From Pseudomonas izuensis (GTDB taxonomy: Bacteria; Pseudomonadota; Gammaproteobacteria; Pseudomonadales; Pseudomonadaceae), in the NCBI RefSeq assembly GCF_009861505.1, contig NZ_WTFT01000019.1, positions 78,532-142,531 of the forward strand: 64,000 bases of DNA, given 5' to 3'. A program made the position numbers and the translations under genes. The notes under the pieces were generated by a model. It saw nothing but the letters and a program-made list of their open reading frames with translations. It did no database searches and was not told the origin of the DNA. Within the stretch, counting starts at the first letter, position 1, and every line of letters begins with the position of its first letter. This document shows, piece after piece, positions 47,717 through 55,011 of this stretch.

Positions 47717-47824
47717 GTGCGGGCCTCATCGCGGCGGTGCGGCGATCCGACAAGCCTTGCTCCCACAGGTAAAGCTGGACCGAGAACCTGTGGGAGCAAG
47801 GCTTGCCCGCGATGAGGCCCGCAC
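47717..47824. repeat. Extended REP doublet with long arms
   Basis: GTGCGGGCCTCATCGCGG (47717) pairs with CCGCGATGAGGCCCGCAC (ends 47824), and CCTTGCTCCCACAGG pairs with CCTGTGGGAGCAAGG. One arm carries an extra CGGTGCGGCGATCCGAC segment. The 329-bp gap between the GNAT gene and xthA otherwise holds a partial unit (TGTGGGAGCAGGCTCTGCC near 47680) and no gene. Confidence 0.82.
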
Positions 47825-47903
47825 CGTCGACGAAGATCCGACTGACCACTGGCCCCATTCCGACATGTCAGCTAGCATCGCCCTTTTGCCAGGACTGCCG
47901 ACC

Positions 47904-48716
47904 ATGAAGATTGTCTCCTTCAACATCAACGGGCTGCGCGCCCGTCCCCATCAGCTGGCGGCGCTGATTGAAAAGCACCAGCCCGATGTGATCGGCTTGC
48001 AGGAAACCAAGGTCCACGACGACCAGTTCCCCCTCGATGAAGTCAAGGCCCTGGGCTACCACGTATATTTCCACGGGCAAAAGGGACATTACGGCGTCGC
48101 CCTGCTCTCGCGTCAGGAACCACTGGCTTTGCACAAAGGTTTCGCCACCGATGAAGAAGACGCGCAGCGGCGCTTCATCTGGGGCACGTTCGCCGATGCC
48201 AATGGCCTGCCGGTGACCATCATGAACGGCTATTTCCCACAAGGTGAAAGCCGCGACCACCCGACCAAATTCCCCGCCAAGGAACGCTTCTATAGCGATT
48301 TGCAGCAATTGCTGGAAAACCAGTTCAAGAACGACCAGCCGCTTGTCGTCATGGGCGACGTGAATATCTCCCCGGAAGACTGCGACATCGGCATCGGCCC
48401 CGACAACATGAAACGCTGGCTGAAAACCGGCAAATGCAGCTTCCTGCCGGAAGAGCGCGAGTGGATGGCCCGCTTGAAAAACTGGGGCCTGGTGGACAGT
48501 TTCCGTCACCTCAACCCTGATGTGACCGATCGTTTCAGTTGGTTCGACTATCGCAGCCGCGGGTTTGAAGACGAGCCCAAGCGTGGATTGCGCATCGACT
48601 TGATCCTGGCGTCCCACGGCCTGCTGCCACGGGTCAAGGATGCGGGCGTGGACTACGAACTGCGCGGCATGGAAAAACCGTCGGATCATGCGCCCATCTG
48701 GCTTGAATTGAGCTGA
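47904..48716 (+). CDS. xthA: Exodeoxyribonuclease III
   Basis: 270-residue AP endonuclease and 3'-5' exonuclease of base-excision repair. The catalytic framework is visible: Asn7 (FNINGL), Glu34 (GLQETK), GDVNISPEDCDIG (about 152-164) and the terminal KPSDHAPIWLEL with the catalytic Asp-His. The ATG at 47904 matches the conserved N-terminus; the frame is open upstream through the repeat but is not coding there. Confidence 0.95.
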   Translation: MKIVSFNINGLRARPHQLAALIEKHQPDVIGLQETKVHDDQFPLDEVKALGYHVYFHGQKGHYGVALLSRQEPLALHKGFATDEEDAQRRFIWGTFADANGLPVTIMNGYFPQGESRDHPTKFPAKERFYSDLQQLLENQFKNDQPLVVMGDVNISPEDCDIGIGPDNMKRWLKTGKCSFLPEEREWMARLKNWGLVDSFRHLNPDVTDRFSWFDYRSRGFEDEPKRGLRIDLILASHGLLPRVKDAGVDYELRGMEKPSDHAPIWLELS

Positions 48717-48737
48717 CCTCAAGCCCTACGCAACTCC

Positions 48738-48830
48738 CCTGTAGGAGCGAGCCTGCTCGCGATAGCGGACTGTCAGCCAACATCTATGTTGAATGTCACG
48801 ACCTCATCGCGAGCAGGCTCGCTCCCACAA
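48738..48830. repeat. REP doublet
   Basis: CCTGTAGGAGCGAGCCTGCT at 48739 and its inverted partner GCGAGCAGGCTCGCTCCCAC ending at 48829, directly after xthA. Confidence 0.9.
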
Positions 48831-48903
48831 TGGAAAGTGTCATATTTCGGAAACCTTACTGACTTATTCTCCCGGCACCTCTTTCGCTATGTAAGGTGCC
48901 GGC

Positions 48904-50244
48904 ATGACGCTGCGCGTTCTGTTCCTGTTGATGCTCTGCGCCTGGCTGCCGCTAACAACCTCGGCCAGCGATCTGCCGACGCCCGAGCAAGGCCCGGTGC
49001 TGCGCATCCAGGGCTCCAACACCATCGGCGCGGCATTGGGCCCGGCACTGGTCGAAGGTTTGCTGCGCCAACAGGGCCTTAAAAAAGTACACAGCGAAAC
49101 CCCGGACAAGGCCAATGAACTGCGGATCGTGGGTGAAACCGTACAGGGGCGCCGGATCGAAGTGGAGCTGACAGCCCACGGTTCCAGCACCGGTTTCACC
49201 GCACTGAAAACCGGCAGCGCCGATCTGGCGGCCTCCTCACGTCCGATCAAGGACCGTGAGGTGCTCGACCTTCAATCACTGGGCGATCTGAAAAGTGCCA
49301 GAGCGGAACAGGTCATTGCCATCGACGGCCTGGCGATCATCCTTCATCCACAAAACCCACTGAACCAGCTCGACACCGTGCAACTGGCACGCATTTTCAG
49401 TGGTGAAGTGAAAACCTGGGAAGAACTCGGCGGCAGTGGCGGGATGATTCATCTGTATGCGCGGGATGATCAGTCCGGTACGTACGACACGTTCAAGGAG
49501 CTGGTCCTCAATGGCCACGGAAAAACCCTGAGCGGTGCCGCGAAACGCTTCGAATCCAGCGAGCAATTGTCCGATGCGGTCAGCCTCGACCCCCAAGGCA
49601 TTGGCTTCATTGGCCTGCCCTACGTGCGCCAGGCCAAGACCGTGGCGATTGTCGATGGGCAATCCCAGGCCATGTTGCCGCAGAGCAGCCTGATCGCCAC
49701 CGAAGACTATCCGTTGTCCCGCCGCTTGTTCTTTTACTTGCCACCGAACGGGAAAAATCCCTGGGCCGAGGCGCTGGTGGCCTACGCCCAAAGCAGCCAG
49801 GGTCAGGCGATTGTTGCCGCCAACGGATTTATCGCGCAGACCGTGCAGGCCATGGCCGTCACCCCGAATGCGCTGATGCCCGAGGGCTATCAGGGACTCA
49901 GCCGTCACGCGCAGCGATTGACGGTCAATTTTCGTTTCGAAGAAGGCAGCGCCAGCCTCGACAACAAGGCCCGACAGGACCTGTCACGGGTACTCGATTA
50001 TATAAAGCAGCATGACAAAACCGAGCGGCAGGTCACGCTGGTGGGGTTTGGTGATGCCAAGAGCGATCCGGCACGCGCCGACCTGTTGTCGAAACTCCGG
50101 GCCATGGCGGTGCGGCGGGAACTGGTGAAAAGCGGCGTGGTGTTGCGCGAGGTCCGCGGCTTTGGCGCCGAAATGCCGGTGGCGGCGAACAATGAAGATG
50201 AAGGGCGGATCAAGAATCGGCGGGTTGAGGTTTGGGTGTATTGA
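48904..50244 (+). CDS. PstS-like phosphate-binding domain fused to an OmpA domain
   Basis: 446-residue exported protein. Signal peptide about 1-21 (LTTSA-SDLP). Residues about 28-285 resemble PstS-type phosphate-binding proteins (IQGSNTIGAALGPALVEGLL; LTAHGSSTGFTALKTGSADLAASSRPI; DDQSGTYDTFKELVL). Residues about 335-446 are an OmpA-like peptidoglycan-binding domain (VNFRFEEGSASLDNKARQDLSRVL; NNEDEGRIKNRRVEVWV). No pst permease or ATPase genes are nearby. Probably a periplasmic, wall-bound anion-binding or sensory protein rather than a transporter receptor. Confidence 0.85.
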   Translation: MTLRVLFLLMLCAWLPLTTSASDLPTPEQGPVLRIQGSNTIGAALGPALVEGLLRQQGLKKVHSETPDKANELRIVGETVQGRRIEVELTAHGSSTGFTALKTGSADLAASSRPIKDREVLDLQSLGDLKSARAEQVIAIDGLAIILHPQNPLNQLDTVQLARIFSGEVKTWEELGGSGGMIHLYARDDQSGTYDTFKELVLNGHGKTLSGAAKRFESSEQLSDAVSLDPQGIGFIGLPYVRQAKTVAIVDGQSQAMLPQSSLIATEDYPLSRRLFFYLPPNGKNPWAEALVAYAQSSQGQAIVAANGFIAQTVQAMAVTPNALMPEGYQGLSRHAQRLTVNFRFEEGSASLDNKARQDLSRVLDYIKQHDKTERQVTLVGFGDAKSDPARADLLSKLRAMAVRRELVKSGVVLREVRGFGAEMPVAANNEDEGRIKNRRVEVWVY

Positions 50245-50257
50245 AATGCGGACAAAT

Positions 50258-50350
50258 GTGGCGAGGGGATTTATCCCCGTTGGACTGCGCAGCAGTCCTT
50301 TTTTTTGGGGTTGCTTCGCAACCCAACGGGGATAAATCCCCTCGCCACAG
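50258..50350. repeat. Second-family inverted repeat (TGGCGAGGGGATTTATCCCC)
   Basis: TGTGGCGAGGGGATTTATCC at 50258 pairs with the inverted copy GGATAAATCCCCTCGCCACA ending near 50350. Nested inside are GGACTGC-GCA-GCAGTCC, eight T and GGGTTGC-TTC-GCAACCC. Distinct from the main REP family; it sits between convergent genes and could also terminate transcription. Confidence 0.85.
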
Positions 50351-50355
50351 GTGCG

Positions 50356-51585
50356 TTACTGACCGCTACGCATCATCTCTTTAGGCACGTACTTGCCGAT
50401 CTCGAACTTGCCGATCGCCGCGCGGTGCACTTCGTCCGGACCGTCGGCCAGCCGCAGGGTGCGCTGCATGGCATACATGTAGGCCAGCGGGAAATCATTC
50501 GACACCCCTGCCCCGCCATGAATCTGGATGGCCCGGTCGATCACCCGCAAGGCCACGTTCGGCGCCACCACCTTGATCTGCGCGATTTCGCTCTTGGCCA
50601 CTTTGTTGCCGACGGTGTCCATCATGTACGCCGCTTTCAACGTCAGCAGGCGCGCCATGTCGATCTCCATCCGCGAGTCGGCGATCTTGTCGATGTTGCC
50701 GCCCAGGCGTGCCAGGGGCTTACCGAACGCCGTACGGTTCACCGAGCGTTTGCACATCAGTTCCAGCGCACGCTCAGCCATGCCGATCGAACGCATGCAG
50801 TGGTGAATCCGGCCTGGGCCGAGGCGACCCTGAGCAATCTCGAAACCGCGCCCTTCGCCCAGCAGGACATTTTCGTACGGCACCCGCACGTTTTCGAACA
50901 ACACTTCGGCGTGACCATGGGGCGCATCGTCATAACCGAACACCGGCAACGGACGCAGGATCTTCACGCCGGGGGTATCGACCGGTACCAGAATCATCGA
51001 GTGCTGGGCATGGCGCGGCGCGTCGGGGTTGCTCAGGCCCATGAAGATCAGGATCTTGCAGCGCGGATCGCAGGCGCCGGACGTCCACCATTTCTTGCCA
51101 TTGATCACCCACTCGTCGCCATCGCGCACCGCGCGGGCAGCCATGTTGGTGGCATCGGAGGAGGCAACGTCCGGTTCGGTCATGGCGAACGCCGAGCGGA
51201 TCTCGCCGCGTAGCAGCGGTTCGAGCCAACGCTGTTTCTGTTCTTCATTGGCGTAGCGCACCAGCACTTCCATGTTGCCGGTGTCCGGCGCCGAGCAGTT
51301 GAACGGCTCGGGGCCCAACAACGAGCGGCCCATGATTTCCGCCAGTGGCGCGTATTCGAGGTTGGTCAGGCCGGCACCGAGCTCGGACTCAGGCAGAAAC
51401 AAATTCCACAGGCCTTCGGCCTTGGCCTTGAGTTTGAGTTCTTCCATGATCGCCGTCGGCTGCCAGCGATCGCCCTCGGCAACCTGACGTTCGAACACGG
51501 CTTCGGCGGGATAGACGTAGGTGTCCATGAACGCAGTCACGCGTTCACGCAGTTCTTGCACCTTGGGCGAATAAGCGAAATCCAT
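50356..51585 (-). CDS. Acyl-CoA dehydrogenase family protein
   Basis: 409-residue FAD enzyme of the CaiA-like ACAD subgroup that oxidises acyl-CoA thioesters. The N-terminal helical domain is at 1-130. SAFAMTEPDVASSDATNM (about 133-150) and WVINGKKWWTSGA (about 157-169) are the FAD/substrate regions. The C-terminal helical domain has GKPLARLGGNIDKIADSRMEIDMARLL and the IQIHGGAGVSNDFPLAYMYA motif (about 352-371). The ATG at 51585 (MDFAYSP) is preferred to an upstream in-frame start. Substrate unknown; divergent from the LysR gene. Confidence 0.9.
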   Translation of the reverse strand: MDFAYSPKVQELRERVTAFMDTYVYPAEAVFERQVAEGDRWQPTAIMEELKLKAKAEGLWNLFLPESELGAGLTNLEYAPLAEIMGRSLLGPEPFNCSAPDTGNMEVLVRYANEEQKQRWLEPLLRGEIRSAFAMTEPDVASSDATNMAARAVRDGDEWVINGKKWWTSGACDPRCKILIFMGLSNPDAPRHAQHSMILVPVDTPGVKILRPLPVFGYDDAPHGHAEVLFENVRVPYENVLLGEGRGFEIAQGRLGPGRIHHCMRSIGMAERALELMCKRSVNRTAFGKPLARLGGNIDKIADSRMEIDMARLLTLKAAYMMDTVGNKVAKSEIAQIKVVAPNVALRVIDRAIQIHGGAGVSNDFPLAYMYAMQRTLRLADGPDEVHRAAIGKFEIGKYVPKEMMRSGQ

Positions 51586-51759
51586 GAGCAGATCTACCTT
51601 TTTGCTGGGGTCAAAGGAGTTGTTTAGTTCATGCAATCGATGCTAGAACAGCCATGAAAATTTACCTAGCCTATTCTCGGCGTGTATTAACATTCATCAC
51701 CGATATATGATCGACTGATAGCCAAGGCTGCCCGTCCACACAATAAGAGAGCCGCGTAA
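51586..51759. promoter_or_regulatory. Divergent region with LysR-type dyad
   Basis: Between the acyl-CoA dehydrogenase and the LysR gene. ATCA-N8-TGAT (51696-51711) is a candidate LysR-type T-N11-A site about 50 bp before the regulator ATG. Confidence 0.4.
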
Positions 51760-52689
51760 ATGAATCTGAGCAAGGTCGACCTCAACCTTTTCATCGTCTT
51801 CGACGCGATCTACACCGAAGCCAACCTGACCCGTGCCGGGCAGATTGTCGGCATCACCCAACCGGCGGTGTCGAACGCCCTGGCCCGCCTGCGCGAGACC
51901 TTCAACGATCCGTTGTTCGTACGCACCGCCCAGGGCATGGTGCCCACGCCAATGGCGCAGAACATCATCGGCCCGGTGCGTAACGCCCTCTCGCTACTGC
52001 GGGTGTCGGTGCAGGAAAGCCGCATTTTCAACCCGCTGCAGGCCGTCAAGACCTACCGCATCAGCATGACCGACCTGACCGAAGCGGTGATCCTGCCGCC
52101 GCTGTTCCAGCGCCTGCGCCGCCTCGCGCCGACGGTGATCATCGAGAGTTTCCTGTCCAAGCGCCGCGAGACCACCAAGGAACTGGCGGCCGGCCGCCTC
52201 GATTTCGCCGTGGACGCGCCGCTCAACACGGACCCGCAGGTGCGCCACGTCAAGTTGATGGAAGACCGCTACGTCTGTGCCATGCGCAAGGGGCACCCGC
52301 TGGCCGCCAAGGAAAAATTCACGCTTGATGATTACCTGGGCCTGACCCACATCCATATTTCCAGCCGTCGCAGCGGCCTGGGTCACGTCGACCTGGCCCT
52401 GGGCAAGATGGGCATCCAGCGCAAGATCGCCCTGCGTTCCCAGCATTACCTGATGGCCTCACAAGTGCTGCAACAGACCGACATGGTCATGACCGTGCCG
52501 GAGCGCTTCGCCCGCCGTAACGACTTGCATGCCTTCAGCCTGCCGGTCAACGATGTGCCGCCGGTGGAAACCCATCTCTACTGGCACGAAAGCACCGACC
52601 AGGACCCGGCCAACCGCTGGATGCGCGAGCAGATGATCGAGTTGTGCCAGCAGGTGACGGCGCATGAGAAGAAGCTGGAGAAGGTTTAA
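51760..52689 (+). CDS. LysR family transcriptional regulator
   Basis: 309-residue LTTR of the NodD/LeuO-like subgroup. The HTH is at about 23-42 (NLTRAGQIVGITQPAVSNALARLRE), followed by the linker helix and the effector-binding domain at about 92-300. Divergent from the acyl-CoA dehydrogenase, which it may control. The ligand is unknown. Confidence 0.93.
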   Translation: MNLSKVDLNLFIVFDAIYTEANLTRAGQIVGITQPAVSNALARLRETFNDPLFVRTAQGMVPTPMAQNIIGPVRNALSLLRVSVQESRIFNPLQAVKTYRISMTDLTEAVILPPLFQRLRRLAPTVIIESFLSKRRETTKELAAGRLDFAVDAPLNTDPQVRHVKLMEDRYVCAMRKGHPLAAKEKFTLDDYLGLTHIHISSRRSGLGHVDLALGKMGIQRKIALRSQHYLMASQVLQQTDMVMTVPERFARRNDLHAFSLPVNDVPPVETHLYWHESTDQDPANRWMREQMIELCQQVTAHEKKLEKV

Positions 52690-52703
52690 GTAAAGCTCTG
52701 GAC

Positions 52704-52812
52704 CGCGTTATCGTTCATCGCGAGCAAGCTTTGCTCCCACAGGTTGCTCCCACGGGTTTGGTACTGAACCTGGGGGAGCAAAGCTTGCTCGCGATGGGGC
52801 CAGCGATAACGC
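52704..52812. repeat. REP doublet with extended GCGTTATCG/CGATAACGC arms
   Basis: GCGTTATCG (52705) pairs with CGATAACGC (52804). Inside, TCGCGAGCAAGCTTTGCTCC and GGGAGCAAAGCTTGCTCGCG form the REP units. A stray TTGCTCCCAC copy lies in the loop. Confidence 0.85.
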
Positions 52813-52828
52813 TGAAAAAAACCGCCCC

Positions 52829-52858
52829 TTGACGTAAACGTCAACCTGCCATTAGCTT
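52829..52858 (+). promoter_or_regulatory. LiuR-type operator and MerR-type promoter of liuR
   Basis: Perfect palindrome TTGACGTAAACGTCAA (52829-52844). TTGACG serves as -35, and TAGCTT (52853-52858) as -10 after an 18-bp spacer, the long spacing typical of MerR-family promoters. It matches the palindromes before liuA, implying autoregulation. Confidence 0.75.
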
Positions 52859-52885
52859 AGCGCATGACCTTTTGCGAGCGCTTCC

Positions 52886-53287
52886 ATGAGCAGCCAGACC
52901 TACAGCATTTCCGACCTCGCCCGCGAGCTCGACATCACCACACGGGCCATTCGCTTCTATGAAGAACAAGGCCTGCTCAGCCCCGAGCGCCGTGGTCAGG
53001 AACGCATCTATTCACCTCGTGACAAGGTCAGCCTGAAGCTGATCCTGCGGGGCAAGCGCATTGGTTTTTCCCTGGCCGAATGCCGCGAACTGATCGAGCT
53101 CTACGATCCGTCCAGCGGTAACACCAAGCAACTGCACAGCATGCTGGCAAAAATCAGCGAGCGCCGGGAACAGTTGGAACAGCAACTGCTGGACATCGAA
53201 CAGATGAAACTGGAGCTGGATACCGCGGAAGAGCGCTGTGTGCAGGCGCTGGAGCAGACGCTCAAGAGCCAGGAATCAATCCAGTAG
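52886..53287 (+). CDS. liuR: MerR family regulator of leucine/isovalerate catabolism
   Basis: 133-residue MerR-type regulator. The winged HTH is SISDLARELDITTRAIRFYEEQGLLSPERRGQERIYS (about 7-43), followed by a dimerization coiled coil (about 80-125). LiuR/GnyR of this subgroup controls the liu genes in gamma-proteobacteria. It precedes liuE on the same strand, although a REP doublet lies between them. The same palindrome type lies upstream of liuR and of liuA. Confidence 0.87.
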   Translation: MSSQTYSISDLARELDITTRAIRFYEEQGLLSPERRGQERIYSPRDKVSLKLILRGKRIGFSLAECRELIELYDPSSGNTKQLHSMLAKISERREQLEQQLLDIEQMKLELDTAEERCVQALEQTLKSQESIQ

Positions 53288-53297
53288 AACACCGCCC

Positions 53298-53401
53298 CCT
53301 GTAGGAGCGAGCCTGCTCGCGATGGTGGTTAACGATAACGCGCACTTGCTGGATAAACGCAGTGCTCTTGCGCCCATCGCGAGCAGGCTCGCTCCTACAG
53401 G
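53298..53401. repeat. REP doublet
   Basis: CCTGTAGGAGCGAGCCTGCT at 53299 and its inverted partner ending CTCCTACAGG at 53401, between liuR and liuE. Confidence 0.9.
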
Positions 53402-53441
53402 ACTTTCGAAGCATTCAGACAATAAGAACAGGTCGAATCCC

Positions 53442-54341
53442 ATGTCCCTCCCCACCCAAGTACGCATTGTCGAAGTCGGCCCCCGCGACGGTCTGCAAAA
53501 CGAAGCTCAACCCATCAGTGTCGCCGACAAGGTGCAACTGGTCGACGCGCTCACAGCCGCGGGCCTGGGCTATATAGAAGTCGGCAGTTTCGTTTCACCC
53601 AAATGGGTGCCGCAGATGGCAGGTTCCGCCGATGTTTTCGCGCAGATCCAGCGCAAACCGGGCGTCACCTACGGCGCACTCGCGCCCAACCTGCGCGGTT
53701 TTGAAGACGCCCTCGCCTCCGGGGTCAAAGAGGTCGCAGTGTTCGCCGCGGCGTCCGAAGCCTTTTCCCAACGCAACATCAATTGCTCGATCAGCGAAAG
53801 CCTGGAGCGTTTCGTACCGATCATGGACGCCGCCCGCCAGAACGGTGTGAGTGTGCGCGGTTACGTGTCCTGTGTGCTGGGCTGCCCTTATGAAGGTCAC
53901 GTCGCACCAGAACAAGTCGCGCGCGTGGCCCGTGAACTCTATGCCATGGGCTGCTACGAGGTTTCTCTGGGCGACACCATCGGCACCGGCACCGCCGGCG
54001 CAACCCGCAGGATGTTTGAGGTGGTATCGGCAGATGTACCCCGGGAAAAACTGGCCGGGCATTTCCACGACACCTATGGCCAGGCCATGGCCAATATCTA
54101 CGCCAGCCTGCTGGAAGGGATCTCGGTGTTCGACAGCTCCATCGCCGGGCTCGGTGGCTGCCCTTACGCCAAGGGCGCCAGCGGTAACGTCGCCACCGAG
54201 GACGTCGTTTACCTGCTCAATGGCCTTGGGATCGAAACCGGCATCGACCTGGACGCCCTGATCGTGGCCGGCCAGCAAATTTGCTCTGTGCTGGGGCGCC
54301 CGACCGGTTCACGCGTGGCCAAGGCCCGAAGCGCACAGTGA
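53442..54341 (+). CDS. liuE: Hydroxymethylglutaryl-CoA lyase
   Basis: Last step of leucine catabolism: HMG-CoA to acetoacetate and acetyl-CoA. 299 residues, TIM-barrel of the HMGL-like family. VGPRDGLQNE (about 11-20) has the catalytic Arg-Asp pair. The HMG-CoA lyase signature SIAGLGGCPYAKGASGN (about 233-249) has the active-site Cys. Also called mvaB. The ATG at 53442 begins the conserved MSLPTQVRIVEVG. The rest of the pathway (liuABCD) is 2.5 kb downstream, beyond an sRNA and an oppositely oriented ligase gene. Confidence 0.94.
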   Translation: MSLPTQVRIVEVGPRDGLQNEAQPISVADKVQLVDALTAAGLGYIEVGSFVSPKWVPQMAGSADVFAQIQRKPGVTYGALAPNLRGFEDALASGVKEVAVFAAASEAFSQRNINCSISESLERFVPIMDAARQNGVSVRGYVSCVLGCPYEGHVAPEQVARVARELYAMGCYEVSLGDTIGTGTAGATRRMFEVVSADVPREKLAGHFHDTYGQAMANIYASLLEGISVFDSSIAGLGGCPYAKGASGNVATEDVVYLLNGLGIETGIDLDALIVAGQQICSVLGRPTGSRVAKARSAQ

Positions 54342-54359
54342 GTGCAACGACACGGCCGT

Positions 54360-54402
54360 GTGTTACCGCGACATCCGAAATGTGGGGAAAAGCGAGTAAC
54401 AC
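54360..54402 (+). promoter_or_regulatory. CbrB-type upstream activator site of crcY
   Basis: Inverted repeat GTGTTAC (54360-54366) / GTAACAC (54396-54402), about 80-120 bp upstream of the -24 box. TGTTAC/GTAACA half sites are known for the response regulator CbrB at crcZ/crcY promoters. A second palindrome, ACACGGCCGTGT (54350-54361), overlaps the first half site. Confidence 0.72.
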
Positions 54403-54482
54403 GGAAACAAATTGTCAGGGATTCCCTGAGAGAAAAATCTTACAAAATATTAAGTTATTGATTTTAAAGGGTTTTTAAAAGT

Positions 54483-54498
54483 TGGCACGGCTCCTGCT
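54483..54498 (+). promoter_or_regulatory. Sigma-54 promoter of the crcY sRNA
   Basis: TTGGCACGGCTCCTGCT: GG (54484-54485) and GC (54496-54497) are separated by exactly 10 bp, close to the consensus TGGCACG-N4-TTGC. Confidence 0.88.
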
Positions 54499-54507
54499 AT
54501 CTCTATG

Positions 54508-54890
54508 GCATAACAAGAACAAAAAAAGCAGCAAAGCTAATAAAAATAAGACGTAACGACTCTGACATAACAAAAACAACACGGCAGAGACGCAGCTAAC
54601 AGATTTTTTTGGAGAAGGTGTGCTTTTCAGGGTGCTTTTCGGAGCAACCCGCAACCGGGCAGAGAACAATAAAACTACCTTCAGGTAGCTCCCGAACTGG
54701 TTGGATCGCTCAGCGAAAAAGTAGATCAGCGCTCAAAAAAATACGTTTGCTCTTGATCCCGGATGGGGATCGCCAAAAACAGCGGTAAAGGGCAACGGTT
54801 GCCAAAAACAAAAACAGACCGCCCCTCAATAATAAAAAAAGAGCACGCGCAACGAAAATTAAAGGGGAGCTTCGGCTCCCCTTTGTGCTG
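54508..54890 (+). ncRNA. crcY: CrcY-type (CrcZ family) Hfq/Crc-sequestering small RNA
   Basis: About 380-nt gene-free, A-rich transcript unit between liuE and the acyl-CoA ligase. It starts about 11 nt after a sigma-54 -12 box and ends in an intrinsic terminator. It contains at least eight A-rich catabolite-activity-type motifs (for example near 54512, 54538, 54567, 54665, 54734, 54774, 54802 and 54827, such as AACAAGAACAAA, TAATAAAAATAAG and ATAACAAAAACAAC). Such motifs bind Hfq-Crc and relieve carbon catabolite repression. CrcZ itself lies by cbrB. The location next to the HMG-CoA lyase gene agrees with what I recall of crcY in P. putida (next to mvaB). The TSS is estimated. Confidence 0.86.
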
Positions 54891-54891
54891 T
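54861..54891 (+). terminator. Terminator of the crcY sRNA
   Basis: AAAGGGGAGC-TTCG-GCTCCCCTTT perfect hairpin (54861-54884), followed by GTGCTGT; the T tract is within the distal stem end. Confidence 0.85.
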
Positions 54892-54917
54892 CTGCGATTC
54901 AACAAAATCACCGACGC

Positions 54918-55011
54918 CCTGTGGGAGCAAAGCTTGCTCGCGATGGCGTCGGTACATTCAGCCTCGCGGTGGCGCAAAAGACGCCATCGCGAGCAAGCAT
55001 TGCTCCTACAG
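54918..55011. repeat. REP doublet overlapping a stop codon
   Basis: CCTGTGGGAGCAAAGCTTGC at 54918 and the inverted unit GCGAGCAAGCATTGCTCCTA ending CAGC at 55011. The second unit overlaps the final codons of the minus-strand ligase gene. Confidence 0.88.

Noticed and set aside
54342..55005. AT-rich region after liuE as foreign DNA or a mobile element remnant
   Set aside because: The A-rich composition is explained by the Hfq/Crc-binding motifs of the sRNA, with a matching promoter and terminator; no transposase or target duplication is seen.
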